64,000 bases of DNA from Paraphysoderma sedebokerense. Lineage: Eukaryota; Blastocladiomycota; Physodermatomycetes; Physodermatales; Physodermataceae. The stretch is from the NCBI GenBank assembly GCA_025602915.1, contig JAHLJZ010000081.1:1-64000 (forward strand), read 5' to 3'. Numbering within the stretch: the first letter of the stretch is position 1; every line of letters begins with the position of its first letter. Positions 26,638 to 40,538 of the stretch are shown here, one piece after another. The translations under genes and the position numbers were made by a program. Below the pieces are notes generated by a model. The model had not been told where the DNA came from. It was given only the letters and a program-made list of their open reading frames with translations, and made no database searches.

Positions 26638-27535
26638 ATAATCACTGGTACTTATTTGCCTCATAAATTTCAGTATTCTAACATTAATCTTCTACGCGTT
26701 TGTCAATATTTAGGATGCCAACTATTTTCGCTTAATCTCATTGCTTACCCCACGATTCCCCGCATCCTCAACTGTAATTTTTACAAAATTGTAATATACT
26801 ACCATTCATTCTATCTACCCTTTTGTCTACTTTTGTATATTCGACAACCCTCCGCGTACATGTCATTTTCAAATGTGTACTTTTTTTTGAGATTTCGATC
26901 CTTACATTGAGGTGAATTTTGAATCCATCGGTTTTGGAGCTGTGTAGTTATATTTTCTTTCTGCGTTCCGATTTTCTTGTTTGTGGGATAAAGTTCTTTT
27001 TGTTCTCTTCTTGTATATGCACGATATGGCGAAAAATAAAATCGATATGATTTAAGCATACAAGCAGTACACTGCAATGCGGAATACGCTATCTTTTGAA
27101 AATTATCATTTGAGCAGAACATTCCCGCTTTTTTAAAGTCATGTTTCATGAAACCACAATTCACATAAAGATGCGTAGATGTAACTAAAACCGCTGAAAC
27201 GTGGCCAAATGTCTACGAGATAATCGTATGACAGTGTCTCATTGCATAATATGAATGTGTTGGTTGAATCAAATGAATATTTGTTCACAAGCGTCACAGA
27301 ATTTCGATATATCTTATACAATTGATTATCGTGTGGGATAACAATAACGCAACACACGTAACAATAAACAATATCAGAGGGAAACACATTAATTGATATT
27401 GAGATAATTGGTCCTTGAAAATAAACAGCGGTGATACACAATGACAGTTCCTTCATTCTCAACCGCAACGCTCAGTATTCAAATTGGACAACCATTAAGA
27501 ATAAACATTTATAAAATTCAACACGTTTCCGTAAT
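26638..27535. other. convergent 3' region of about 900 bp
   Basis: Lies between the ends of MTMR14 and the cytidylyltransferase gene. Very A+T-rich. A 109-residue minus-strand open frame at 27139-27468 has no domain, odd composition and no splice context, so I do not call it a gene. Confidence 0.55.
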
Positions 27536-29602
<2,067 letters not shown>

Positions 29603-29848
29603 AGGTGATAGCAAACGAAAACAAATGTATAAAGTGATGTAGATTCAAAGATGTGTCAAGTGGTCACGACACGGACTTCCCCCGCCTTTTTCACTTTTTT
29701 TTTACTTGGCGAGCAGCACCGAATTCGATTGTGTCGGGAGCAACAAACATTTCTCCAAAAATAGACAGGGAAATTATTATCACCTCTGATTCTTATCATC
29801 CGATACATTTATCCTTGTATCTGTACATTGACACTGATTGAGTTAACT
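29603..29848. promoter_or_regulatory. short divergent promoter, PCYT2 and LTO1
   Basis: About 246 bp between two divergent start codons, so both promoters must overlap. No specific motif identified. Confidence 0.45.
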
Positions 29849-30465
29849 ATGGACAATACAATAGACAATACGATTCCTTCACCGACTAGCCCCCTCCGCC
29901 CTTTTGAGTTGGATGACCTTGTCCATCTTGAGGAGCTGTGCGTAACTTATCTGCTTCCTCTTTCCGTCTAAATCGCTACTCACCTACCTTCTTCCTTTAT
30001 TAGATTTATTCAACAAGGACATGACCAAGGTTACAATGACGGTATTAAATCGGGTGTAGCAGAGGGCTATTTGCTAGGGTTAGAGAAAGGTTATGAAGTT
30101 GCGTCTGAAGTCGGCTTTTATAACGGATGTGTGGAAAGTTGGTCTAAACTGATACAAATGGTACCGGAAGAATTCAACGAGCGGTAAGTGAAAGTTCTTC
30201 CAATTATTATTGCCAGTTTTATGTGATAAAACGACTCATTCTCTTCTGCATACTTGCACTTAAAAGGACAATAAAGCAAATCCAATCTCTTCGTTCAATG
30301 ATCGCTTCGTTTCCTCTTACTAATAATCCGAATACCTCAATTTTTGAAACACTGGAGAAAATGCGTGCAAAATATAAATTGATTAATTCGTTGCTCAAAG
30401 TCGATTCTAAAAGTGGCGAGGGCAGTGGCAAGAAGAACGAGACTAGTAAAGTTCTGTCGTTTTGA
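29849..30465 (+). CDS. LTO1: Lto1/ORAOV1, Yae1-domain Fe-S adaptor
   Basis: Small partner of Yae1 that recruits the cytosolic Fe-S targeting complex to the ABC protein Rli1/ABCE1. The start at 29849 gives MDNTIDNTIPSPTSPLRPFE. Exon 1 ends in LEEL and joins FIQQGHDQGYNDG. The deca-GX3 repeat that defines the domain is clear: Gly every four residues through GIKSGVAEGYLLGLEKGYEV, then ASEVGFYNG. Exon 3 starts TIKQIQSLRSMIASFPLTNN and closes with a short Ser/Lys tail ending KVLSF. Two introns, near 29939-30000 and 30183-30267. In yeast the extreme C-terminus of Lto1 is a targeting Trp; this protein ends in Phe. Confidence 0.88.
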
Positions 30466-31043
30466 ATCCATCCTGTATGGATGTCGCAAAAGTCAATATG
30501 GTAGTGTTAGATTTTGTTACCAGTCATATATTATTAAGCAGTTTTAGCGATGTCCAATGCATAGAAAAGCAAAGTCAACGCATCTCTGTCTTGTTCTTAG
30601 TTATCAATTGACATAGCATAGTAGTATATATATTTATTTAAGATAGGCAATCTCAGAGGGCTGCGTTCTGGCATCTATACACCAATGGCTACCCAAACCT
30701 ATTTATGGTTATTTAACTGAAATTTTTGGCGTTCTAATGGGGATCAAGAAATAGCAGTGTCCCAAGAGATTTAAAATATTATTTAATCAGATCGCAATCT
30801 TACATATAAAATCACGATGAGGCCAGCAACAACACGAAAAAATCAGGTCATGCATAAGTTATTCTGATTCCGCATTTAAATAATTTAACGTTATTTAGAA
30901 TGTGCCGCCCGCCTTTCGTTCTTCATTTCAGGTTAGGACACTTGCTTAGGATATATTGACGTCGCAATTAACAGCATCGCGGCGTCGAATTAAATTTTCC
31001 CTTAGCCCAAATTGAGACTAGACTTAAGGGCATTCCCTCATGC
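30466..31043. other. convergent 3' region
   Basis: Between the ends of LTO1 and the tandem-WW gene. A+T-rich with poly-T and poly-A patches. No gene seen. Confidence 0.6.
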
Positions 31044-32634
31044 TTACGCTTTCAATTCCTCTTCCTTCGTCTTTTCTATTGGTTTCGTGTGTAATATCGG
31101 TTGGGCTGATTCAACATTACTCGGGATATCTATCATCGATGGCTTTGGTGTAGTGTTAGGACTTGACGAATTTGATCGCGAGGCTATCGCTGTGTAGAAT
31201 CTGTAGGTTTATTTAAATCAAATAACATTGCATGTTATCAAATGAAGAAGTCAGAGAAAGTGGAAAGAGCGAAATTAATGCCTATTCTAACATTACCTCT
31301 CTGTTGACCGTGACCTGGTCAGTGATTCGCTGCTATTCGACCTACTCGGTCCGAGTTGACTTTTTGGTCTTCCAGAATGAAGATTCGCACGCAATCTTCT
31401 GCTTTGGATCGGACTCGCGGTGCCTATTGCATTAACAACTGCATTTGTATTGGAACTCGTCTCAGCAATTGGTTTTGCGGCTGCATCGGAGGTTAAGGAT
31501 TTATTTTCCGCGGGGACGTCATGATGAACATTAAGGGTATCAGCTTTTTGTATTGGGGCCAACGTGGCGGCCAGTTCCGCTTGTTTTCTCGCTTCTATTT
31601 CCTCAGTTAACATTACTAAGGAGCCGTCGCAAGTAGTTATCTTGTCGCGGAGAATTTTCTGATTTAGGTTACAGAAGATGATTAAGAAAACAGATGAATG
31701 GTTACAATCACTACACCATAAAGGAGAATTGACAATGAGATGGAGCACGAAAGCAAACCAACCTGATACATCTTAGCCATTTCCTTCACAATCTCTTTTT
31801 GTGGAGATACCGGTATCTTCATGTCCGCGTTTCGCCTTATCGACCTTTTCTTATCCCATGGCGCAGTGAAAGTGGTCACTTGATTTGCGCAATCATGATA
31901 GTACAATCCCATTGTATCGTCGTAGAGTTCGTCCCAGCCGTAAGGCAATTCTGTATTCGGTACAGAAATAGAAAGTGAAAGCCATGGATTCAATGATGTC
32001 GGAACAAAAGAAGTCGATAAGAGTGTACATAAAGATGGAATTAGGTGAGACATTAGTACTACAGTATCTCGAAATAGTAACAGTTAACATTGGTCACCTC
32101 CTTCCACACATTTCTCACTTTCCTTCCATCTATAAAGTTCAGTCCTTGGGTCTATCCAAGTTGTCGTCTGAGTATTGTGGCTTTGCAAAATTGGAAGCGC
32201 AGGAGAGAATAGAGAAAAAATAGGCAGAAGTCGACGAGTAAAAGCCCAAAATAAAAATAGCAGCATCACAGTTAGCTTTGTAATGTTTCAGATATAATTC
32301 TGAGACCTAAAGAATGGCAAGAATTCGACATGTCTCGACGATATCCTTCGTGCAAGTCTACATCAACCTACAAGTTCTACAGCTAGTTCTTTCTTCTCAT
32401 AATATCATTAAGATACACCAGTAATACCAAGTCACTATCTCCCGATAGAAGACATAAACAACTTCGTGTTTGAGGGAAGAACTGAAGGAAAATTGCATCA
32501 ACATGAGCTTACACATACTCGACAAAGTAAATTCTCCCATCGAAAGTGACAGCCTTTTGCCAATTCGGAGGCAAAGGGCCGAGCGTGTCGTCAGATTCGT
32601 AGTGATAATTGTGAGACTTGAATGGATGATGCAT
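31044..32634 (-). CDS. tandem WW-domain protein (KIBRA/MAGI/YAP-like WW pair)
   Basis: Likely scaffold binding PPXY-type ligands. The start at 32634 gives MHHPFKSHNYHYESDD. WW1 is split by an intron: PLPPNWQKAVTFDGRIYFV joins DHNTQTTTWIDPR through a GTATGT donor after 32519. About 18 residues later WW2 reads ELPYGWDELYDDTMGLYYHD and ends ANQVTTFTAPW, with Phe in place of the second signature Trp. Tight tandem WW pairs with an atypical second domain are known from KIBRA and MAGI; YAP is also similar. A short helical stretch follows (KEIVKEMAKMYQ, LTEEIEARKQAELAA), then a Ser/Arg-rich tail with RSNSSES and RSRSTER, and a last exon ending EKTKEEELKA. No C2 or PDZ domain, so it is not a full KIBRA or MAGI. 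Confidence 0.8.
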
Positions 32635-33105
32635 TCTGGTATTATCTGTTCTCTATATGGTTCTGTGCGTGGTGCTTTCACTGACGGAAGAAGAGGACGA
32701 ACGGAGCGAAGAGAGAAAGGCGCGTCGGAGTTTTCGAGAGATTTGATAATGTCAGGGATACAATACCCTGCTGAATTCTGGCCATCGGAAACGACTCGGA
32801 ACTAAAAAGCATTCTAAAATAAAAGAAAAAGGAATTAAAAATAATATATTATTTCACAACATACAATGCAATTAAGAATAGAAAAATCTGACCTGACATC
32901 ACTTTGAAAAGAGAAAATATACAGAAAGGCGAACTCAATGAAACTGGCCCCCCAGCAAGAATTCCGCACGAACACAATGAAAAAAGATCAAAGGATTCTC
33001 ATTAGGATTGACAATTTAACATCGGATATCGCATCATTCATACATTCAATTCTCATCTCATTGTCATCTTCATCTGCCGTATTCAATTTTAAACATATAT
33101 TAAAC
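32635..33105. promoter_or_regulatory. divergent promoter, tandem-WW gene and COX19
   Basis: About 470 bp between divergent start codons. No gene and no strong motif seen; A+T-rich near 32810-32880. Confidence 0.4.
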
Positions 33106-33996
33106 ATGAGCTTTGGTGCCCCTTCTGGTACTGTCCTCCCTAGTTTTGCGACCGTTTTTCATTAGCCTTTCCATCTTTATTGACGTTCTTGTTGTATTTT
33201 CACCAATATACTTGTATATGATACATCCAATTACATTCTTTTGATGTCTTTTGAATTCTTTCATATCAAGCGCTCTCGCCCAACACCGTCCTCCCGCCGG
33301 ATCGAGGTTCTTTTCCTCTTGACCATGACGGAGAATGTAAATCTAAAATGCTGGAGTATATAAATTGTATGAAGAAGAACAAAAATAACAACAAGATGTG
33401 CAGAGAATTGAGTATGAAGTATTTACAATGCAGAATGGAACGGTAAAGTTATTTTCCTCTTTTTGATTTTGTTTTTTTTGGTTGATTTTTGTTTGTGTGC
33501 GTTGGCCTTGCACCGATTGTAGGGATTGTTGTCTTCTCCGTCACTCAGAGAAAGGCTACAGCAATAATGCAATCTACTAGGACAATATTCAAAATATATA
33601 TCCTATTTTCTCTGTTTGATATGCTGGAATATATGTGTCGTTGATACAGGAACATTGGATAGTTGTCGTGCGAAATGAATTCATTGATTCTTTAAAACTA
33701 ATCATTGTCTTTTCTTTTGTCTTGCTGTATCTTATCATCCGAATGTCTTTCTATGATGCTTCTTCCCTTGATCATTCAAATTTGACTCAAAATCGATCAG
33801 CGGCCTCATGCATCCAGACAAAATGACTAATCTAGGATTCAAAGATATACTGCCGTCATCTGAAAAAAGTGACGACGGCAACCGCACCATGAATAAAACG
33901 GACAGTAGTAATGTAAATACTGAGAGCAGTAAGAACATACGGGAAGGAGAATCGAAGAATGATAACAGTGGCCAACATAATAAAGTCAACTCATGA
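33106..33996 (+). CDS. COX19: Cox19, twin CX9C cytochrome oxidase assembly factor
   Basis: Intermembrane-space protein for copper delivery and assembly of cytochrome c oxidase. Three exons: 33106-33127, 33271-33442 and 33801-33996; the last intron is 358 bp. Spliced, it starts MSFGAPSALSPNTVLPPDRG and continues SFPLDHDGECKSKMLEYINC. Twin CX9C motifs are exact: C-KSKMLEYIN-C and C-RELSMKYLQ-C, followed by RMERGLM and LGFKD as in known Cox19. The frame across both junctions is kept only with these splice sites, which supports the model. About 50 hydrophilic residues (Ser, Asn, Lys, Glu-rich) follow the conserved domain, longer than usual. It is split over very small exons and is easy to miss in a frame-by-frame scan. 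Confidence 0.92.
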
Positions 33997-34416
33997 TCTA
34001 TTCTGGCGGCGTCGGATTTTGTGCATTAATAGTTCCTTGCCTCGACAAGTTAAAAGTCTCGGAATAACCGAATCACACTTAAAGATCCATTTACGGTGAA
34101 TATGTCGGCTCCTTTGTTTTGTTTGATTTTTAAAAGAGTAAACAAAATAAAAGACACTTGCGCTTACTTCATTCTTTCCCTAGGGTTTGAAACCAATCAA
34201 TCGATCTACTATTGCTCTCGATACACTCAAATTTCTCATTTCAAAGTGGTAACCCAATCATACACACCCAAGTATAGCCCTATCATTAGGAGACGTCCAT
34301 AGCCATTTTATGTGAATCCTATTCCACTATTTCGGCAGTAACCAGCACCTGCCATTCCAATTCAAATCGGAATTCTCCCTCCCTTTCAGTTCTGGATCTT
34401 GTTCATCGGAAAATTT

Positions 34417-34649
34417 ATTTGTAAAATGCTTCCAGGAAGCATCTGAGAATAGTCGTGCTCAAAATTTTTCTTATCGCATGTTCGAAGTGACTTTATTATT
34501 TGTCCGCCAGCCTGTATCGCTGGGTTCTCTCGGTTCGAAATTTTGAGACGAATAATTGCGATAAAGAATATTTAGATTCAAAGCTCGAATTCCTAAATAA
34601 ATTTCGTGCTCGATTGTTGTCCGATGCTTCCTGGAAGCATTTTACAAAT
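34417..34649. repeat. inverted repeat with 27-bp perfect arms
   Basis: Arms 34417-34443 and 34623-34649 are exact reverse complements, separated by 179 bp. Each arm contains a palindromic core (ATGCTTCC and GGAAGCAT around one central base). Similarity continues imperfectly for about 25 bp inward from the arms. Read outward from the centre, both arms encode SDASWKHFTN preceded by ARLF or ARLL, with differences mostly at third codon positions. It looks like an inverted duplication of a coding fragment. Confidence 0.8.
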
Positions 34650-34799
34650 GAAACAAGGCTTACTAACGGAAAATCTAAGATATATCATTTAGACATACTA
34701 GATTTATCCTTTTATTCTGATCAGAGTTTGAATTTAAACGTGAAGAGGAAGATGATGATAATTGTTCAAGGAAGGGAAGCAGCTGGCTACCGGTCATGA
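34500..34799 (+). CDS. hypothetical open frame, possible gene relic
   Basis: A 99-residue frame containing FRARLLSDASWKHFTNETRL and LDILDLSFYSDQSLNLNVKR. I do not recognise the family. Its middle part matches, at protein level, a minus-strand reading of about 34380-34465 that contains a stop, so one or both may be remnants of a duplicated gene. It has no clear splice signals and sits in a convergent spacer. It may be noise apart from the repeat. Confidence 0.25.
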   Translation: MSASLYRWVLSVRNFETNNCDKEYLDSKLEFLNKFRARLLSDASWKHFTNETRLTNGKSKIYHLDILDLSFYSDQSLNLNVKRKMMIIVQGREAAGYRS

Positions 34800-35166
34800 T
34801 TAAGGAAGAAAAATACTTTAAAAAAGAATGTGTAAATGATACTTAAATGAATGTCATTGGGGGAGTTCACCAACGCGAATGTTCCAAGTGTAATAGATCT
34901 ATATAGACCACGTCTTGGCAAAAAATAGAAGAAGTTATATTAACAGCATTCTGTACAGTATCACCCTAAAACAGCGGAAGATGCTAAGTATTTACAATAA
35001 CAAGGCAACCCGCTCTTCGACTGATTACCCTTCTGCCGCCTGATCCCGTCTTGGAAAATTGATACGCATCGCAAACGAGTTCATTGTGTGTTTAAAGTTG
35101 ATGGCTTCGAGAAAAGCCGTTTTGTTTTAGTCACTTCAATATGTTTGAGACTATCAAATCAAAAAC

Positions 35167-35740
<574 letters not shown>

Positions 35741-36004
35741 TGTATATTGTTGGATTTAAAGTTGAGAGAGGGAAATAGAGAGGATGTGGATAGGATTAGA
35801 GCAGAATTGGAGTGAGGATGAGAGAAATTAAGAATCATGGGAAGTGTGATGAGCGATGACGGCGGGAACGGGAGGAAGTCACGTGTTTGTGTTTACTTAT
35901 AAACTCTCTTGTTCCCACATTCTCTTTCTCACACTCTCTCCTCAGATTTCCTCAATCTTCATCCCGCAGTCTCTTCCACTCGCATCCATCCCTATATTAA
36001 CACT
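35741..36004. promoter_or_regulatory. shared H2A-H2B promoter
   Basis: 264 bp between start codons. TATAAA at 35898-35903 lies about 100 bp before the H2B start. A CACGTG box sits at 35880-35885. Pyrimidine-rich CTCTC blocks follow to the H2B leader. Coordinated S-phase expression is expected from the layout. Confidence 0.7.
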
Positions 36005-36585
36005 ATGCCTCCTAAAGCCGAAAAGAAACCCGCCGGTAAAGCCCCCGCCAAAGCTACCGCTGGAAAGAAAGACGGAAAGAGAAAGGCCAAGAGAAAGGAA
36101 ACCTACTCCTCCTACATCTACAAGGTCTTGAAACAAGTCCACCCCGATACTGGTATTTCCAACAAGGCCATGTCCATCATGAACTCCTTTGTCAACGATA
36201 TTTTTGAACGTATTGCCAACGAAGTATGTTTCAGCCTAGTTCTGCAGTTATTTTCCTCCTTGCTTTGATCCTGCAATTGTTTGTTTACTTTTGAATCGGG
36301 AACCAGATATTGACTTGAATTTCTGTTGAATCATCCTTTAGTCATCCAAACTCGCTGCATACAACAAGAAATCGACCATTTCTTCCCGCGAGATTCAAAC
36401 CGCTGTTAGGTAAGATATGACTACTTGCTTTCCCTTTCATCCATTTGATCTCCCAATATATAATGCTGATCACCATATAACTTGCGACCCCGAACAGACT
36501 TCTTCTCCCCGGAGAATTGGCCAAGCATGCTGTCTCCGAAGGCACCAAGGCTGTCACCAAATACACTTCTTCCAGCAAGGCTTAA
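36005..36585 (+). CDS. HTB: histone H2B
   Basis: Complete core histone H2B of about 124 residues. Exons 36005-36223, 36342-36409 and 36498-36585. The N-terminal tail is Lys/Ala/Pro-rich ([20 protein letters not shown]), followed by [20 protein letters not shown] and the fold, ending TKYTSSSKA, with the C-terminal Lys region that is ubiquitinated in fungi. Exon 2 begins [12 protein letters not shown], where the edge copy has [12 protein letters not shown]. Both introns fall at the same codons as in the copy at 1-343. Introns in a core histone gene suggest polyadenylated mRNA rather than the animal stem-loop type; I see no stem-loop after the stop. Confidence 0.97.
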
Positions 36586-36990
36586 ATATTCTAATGATTA
36601 CGTAGCTGCGACCATTCTGCTAAATTACCACCACCACAACGGTTTTTTTCGAAGCCACCTTACACAAATTGACAGTAGCTCATTTCGTTCTTCGGGATAA
36701 CTAAATACCAGGAGGACTCCTTAATTGTTGTTGTATAAAATATTGGAGATGTATATGTTTATATGTTGGGTTGTGAATACAAAGCTTGCTGTGATTGGAT
36801 CTATTTCATGCAGCACTGAATACATTACATACGATTCCACCTGTCTCAATGACTTGAATAAGTTATCCATTGCCCGAGGGCTCTTTATGCGCCACATATA
36901 TTACGTCTATACGGATTCTATCTCACCGAAAATAATCTACAATCCCAACTGATCTATTTACAATTCACTATTCGGAGTCACCCTATAGTC
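36586..36990. other. convergent 3' region of H2B and TRIP13
   Basis: About 400 bp with no open frame of note and no histone-type 3' stem-loop that I can see. Confidence 0.55.
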
Positions 36991-38999
36991 CTACGGAGAA
37001 GTACGTGATAATTCTTGTCTAACAGTTTGTTCATTTTCAACAGCCATTCCTAGGGCTTGAATATAATCGGACAGTGATGCCGCGGAAGTCTGGCGCATTC
37101 AAACACAAGGAATCGATAAGAAATTTCAAATATTTGCCATATGAATAAGAAATGACGTACTTGATAATACATTGCATGTGTTAAAAACGGCAGCTTCCTC
37201 AGGGTTCGTCCGCTAAGACCCTATAGTTATGGTAGAAGAGACTTAGATTTGGAGTTCTAGAACTTCGCGGTAAAAGAAAGGCAATAGTGTAATAAAATGA
37301 CGCACATGACATTTCGTAGCCACTTGAAACAGTAGCACGCTATTTTTAATTTCGGTGGAAGTGGTTTGATCTAATGGAAGGTGAAGATACAATTCTATCG
37401 TCCGATGATCTACTAAAGTCTCCTGATTACGGATAAACGCGGGATTCGAATATCGATTAGCATTAAAAGAAGAATAAGGTGTAATAAATTGAGATGTTAT
37501 AAAAACCGATGGGGCAATAATCTCTACTCGCATCAATTCTTTCAGACAGCTAGAAAGAATGGAATAAATGGCGCGAGGTGACGGTAAGCCTATATATTGC
37601 TTTATATCGGCTCGGTCTACGAAGGCAAGATCTTTTACCGCATAGTAGGAACAAAAACAAGGTTACTAATGATTTCTAAGAATGATAATAGCGAAAAAGG
37701 GGACTGACCGATTGCTTCGGTTATGTTTGAAGTAGTTAGTATTAAAACGTTTTTGTGTTGGCGAATTTGGTCTATTTGAGTTAGGATGGCATTCACAACC
37801 TATGAATAATGTGTTAGTCGCAATCTAACTTTGCGGCAGTTTTTAAGGAACAAGCGACATACGCGAACGGCATCAGATGGTTCGGATCCAGACAAAGCAG
37901 ATTTTCGGGCGGCTGTCAAGGATTCGACTTCATCTACATATTACATGCCCACATGTCAGATTTATTCGAAGATAGAAAATTGATGATAGAACCAACCGAT
38001 CAGAACGCAAACAAAACTTTCTTCGTCTTCTATCAACTCATGAATGTGTTGAAACATTTTCATTACTAGTTTCCCGCTCTCCGAAAAGTATTTGCTAAAA
38101 AGAGAATGCGAATTGATCTCTACTAATTTGCCACTTAAATATCTAGAATCACCACGTATAGTTTAGGTAAACCCATAACCCATTTGGTTATCCGTGTAAG
38201 AACGCGACTTATTGATAGTGGGACTATAGGGAGAAGCTGGGAATACAAACCTGTCGGACAGGCGGATCGCAAGCTTCTGTGCTAATGCGCGGCACAATGA
38301 CGTTTTACCGGTTCCTGGTGGACCATGGAGAAGGATGACTCTGTGTATAAGAAGATGCAAGCTGTCAATCACAAGAATCAACCAGGAGGTCACAAATTTG
38401 CGGCGAAATAGGTACCGATTCCATGCGATCACGTTCGAATCGACCTCTTTATCTGAAAACAGCATCGTGGTGTATACGTAGTTTAACAATTGCGTCGGAA
38501 TGTTGTCGTCAAAGATGAGATTTTGCCACAATCCGTTCAAACTTTCGGCCGGCAATACCCAATGATTGCTGGTCACATTGTCTTCTTCATCCTTTTCTTC
38601 CACTCCGGACTCGGGATTGAGTTGGTAAACATGAATGCTTAGTCGGGTGGATGACAAATCGTGAATCGAGGATGTAGAGTGGACGGGTTCGCAGACATTA
38701 ACGAATTGAACGTTGTTTGCTAGTAGGGGTTGGTCGGCAAAGTCGGTGATGGTGGTAGAAGAAACGAGGCTGGACATATTTTTGCGGAGGTAGAGATCCA
38801 GCTGCTGCTTTATGGTATCGTATTTTACGACTGAATGCCTATAGAGACAGCATTCAACTTTAAAGAAACAAGTTAGGAACGGGGTTGTCGTGTCTTGAGG
38901 TGAGAGTTGAAGCCGATCGACAGCAGCCAAGGTTGCAGTATAGTTACCATGGAGAGTGGTGAGGGGGCCCGACTGTTTATCAGCGTCGACGGCCATCAT
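36991..38999 (-). CDS. PCH2: AAA+ ATPase TRIP13/Pch2
   Basis: Remodels HORMA-domain proteins (Mad2, Hop1) in the spindle checkpoint and meiosis. The start chosen at 38999 gives [13 protein letters not shown]. The N-terminal domain, about 190 residues, leads to the diagnostic string [20 protein letters not shown], then [19 protein letters not shown]. Walker A is [20 protein letters not shown]; Walker B is [16 protein letters not shown]; the [20 protein letters not shown] region and sensor [13 protein letters not shown] follow, then [20 protein letters not shown]. The C-terminal lid ends with a [12 protein letters not shown]-type string and [16 protein letters not shown]. At least eight exons. 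The presence of intact Walker motifs suggests an active enzyme. Confidence 0.94.
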
Positions 39000-39286
39000 A
39001 TTGAGCACGAGGAGTGCGGAGTGCGGAGTGGGATGAAATCGTGTGTCTCTGTGAGTGTTTCTAATAGAGTGTATTGTGTGTATTCCAGTTCCCTCTGTAT
39101 GTAGTCTGTCCCACGCCTCGTCAGACGTCAACAAATGTCGCTGCAGCGCCAGGTGGGCTGGCCACGCGGTGCACTGGGCTGCGGCCAACCTGCACAAAAC
39201 CAGCCCGTCTCCTCCTTTCTCACACAGAAAACTGGAAAAAACGGTCCTTGTTCTCTACCCTAAAACTTCAACTCCTTTAATCAAAA

Positions 39287-40538
39287 ATGAAACTTTTCGT
39301 CGGCGGTTTATCTTGGGATACTGATGAGGTGTGTTGTAGCGTTTAGTCTACTTTCTCTTTTTCAGTCCTTACTTTACATTGCCCGGTTCATGGGCCATAT
39401 TCAGTGGATCACCGTCCATCGATCCCCCTTTTTTGCCTGACTTCTTTGGTGTGGCCATTGGGTCCGGCCAGAGTTCGGTGCCATTAGCTTTACACAGTTT
39501 AACTGATATTTTTTGATTTTATCTTCCTCCAGGATACTCTCAGAGAAACGTAAGTTCTTCTGCTCCGCCTTTTCCCTATGCTACATCTACGTTGGTCTGA
39601 CAATCATAAATTTATCAGTTTTGGTCGTTTTGGAGAAATTGAAGGTTAGTACATCAGATCTGTCTTGTGTCTTTTTTTTGCCTGAAAAAATTTTTTTTCG
39701 GTCACCTGACCATGTGTAAATTTTAACCAACATTTTTTGTTTATTTTCATTTTTTTCAGATTGCATTATTATTAAAGACAGAGAATCAGGTTCAATATTC
39801 TAAGCTATCAATTTTGCTCAGAGTGCTTAGTGCTACCCAATATCGGGGTTTAAGAAGACATTTCAGGATTGTTCAGCTAGAGCAGACATCCAGAGAACTA
39901 CTTATTACCTGCAACTGCCTCTATCCTAGAGTGTTCCTTTTGACATGAATGGACTGGATCGTGCAGCGGCTATTGGTGGCCCGAGTGCCTCTTGGTGCTA
40001 GCCCCGTTATTTTATGCTTACAGAGATGTTTGGTTATTCTTTCGTGTGCAACACACTATCAGGTCGTTCCAGAGGTTTCGGTTTTGTCACCTTCGCAAGC
40101 GAAAGTGACGCTGATGCTGCGTAAGCTAGTCCTGCATTCACCTCTTTAATGTATCATTGGCCTCTGACTCCTCATTCTTGTGCTCTAGTTTGAGCGAACT
40201 TAACAACACGGAACTCGATTCTCGTACTATCCGTGTTGACCGTGGTATGTAACCCTATGTCTGATCACAACGTGAAAATTGTTCTGTACCACTAACAGCA
40301 TTGCGCTTTAGCCGACAACAAACCTCAAGGTGAACGTGGTGGTTTCCGTGGCTCCTACAGAGGTGGTCGTGGTGGTTTCGGCCGAGGTGGTGGTGGTGGT
40401 GGTTTTGGACGAGGTCGTGGTGGATATGGTGGTGGTCGTGGTCGTGGAGGATATGGTGGTGGATACAACGGCGATCGCGGAGATCGTGGTGACCGCGGCA
40501 GCAGCCGTTCGTACGGAAACGAAAGCTCCCCTTATTAG
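39287..40538 (+). CDS. glycine-rich RNA-binding protein (RRM)
   Basis: Small RNA-binding protein with one N-terminal RRM and a Gly/Arg-rich tail. Seven exons: 39287-39328, 39533-39549, 39619-39644, 39760-39789, 40063-40120, 40189-40244 and 40312-40538. Exons 2-4 are only 17, 26 and 30 bp. Spliced, RNP2 is LFVGGLSWDT and RNP1 is RGFGFVTFAS. The tail has many RGG and GYGG repeats and ends SSPY. It resembles plant GRP7-type and animal CIRBP/RBM3 proteins. In those groups such genes often control their own splicing; the many tiny exons and the 273-bp intron 4 would suit that, but this is inference. Function is probably mRNA chaperoning or stress response. Confidence 0.92.

Larger units (their letters stand above)
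33997..35166. other. convergent spacer with an inverted duplication
   Basis: About 1.17 kb between COX19 and H2A. It contains the inverted repeat listed separately and a 99-residue plus-strand open frame at 34500-34799 with no known domain. Otherwise no gene seen. Confidence 0.5.

Noticed and set aside
27139-27468. 109-residue minus-strand open frame in the MTMR14/PCYT2 spacer
   Set aside because: A+T-rich, aromatic-heavy translation with no domain and no splice context; it lies where two 3' untranslated regions converge.
34531-34542. GGTTCGAAAT string resembling a tRNA T-loop
   Set aside because: No matching acceptor stem, D-loop or anticodon arm around it.
34417-34649. Terminal inverted repeats of a DNA transposon or MITE
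   Set aside because: I see no target-site duplication next to the arms, and the arms diverge in a codon-like pattern; left as an inverted duplication, with the MITE option noted as a test.
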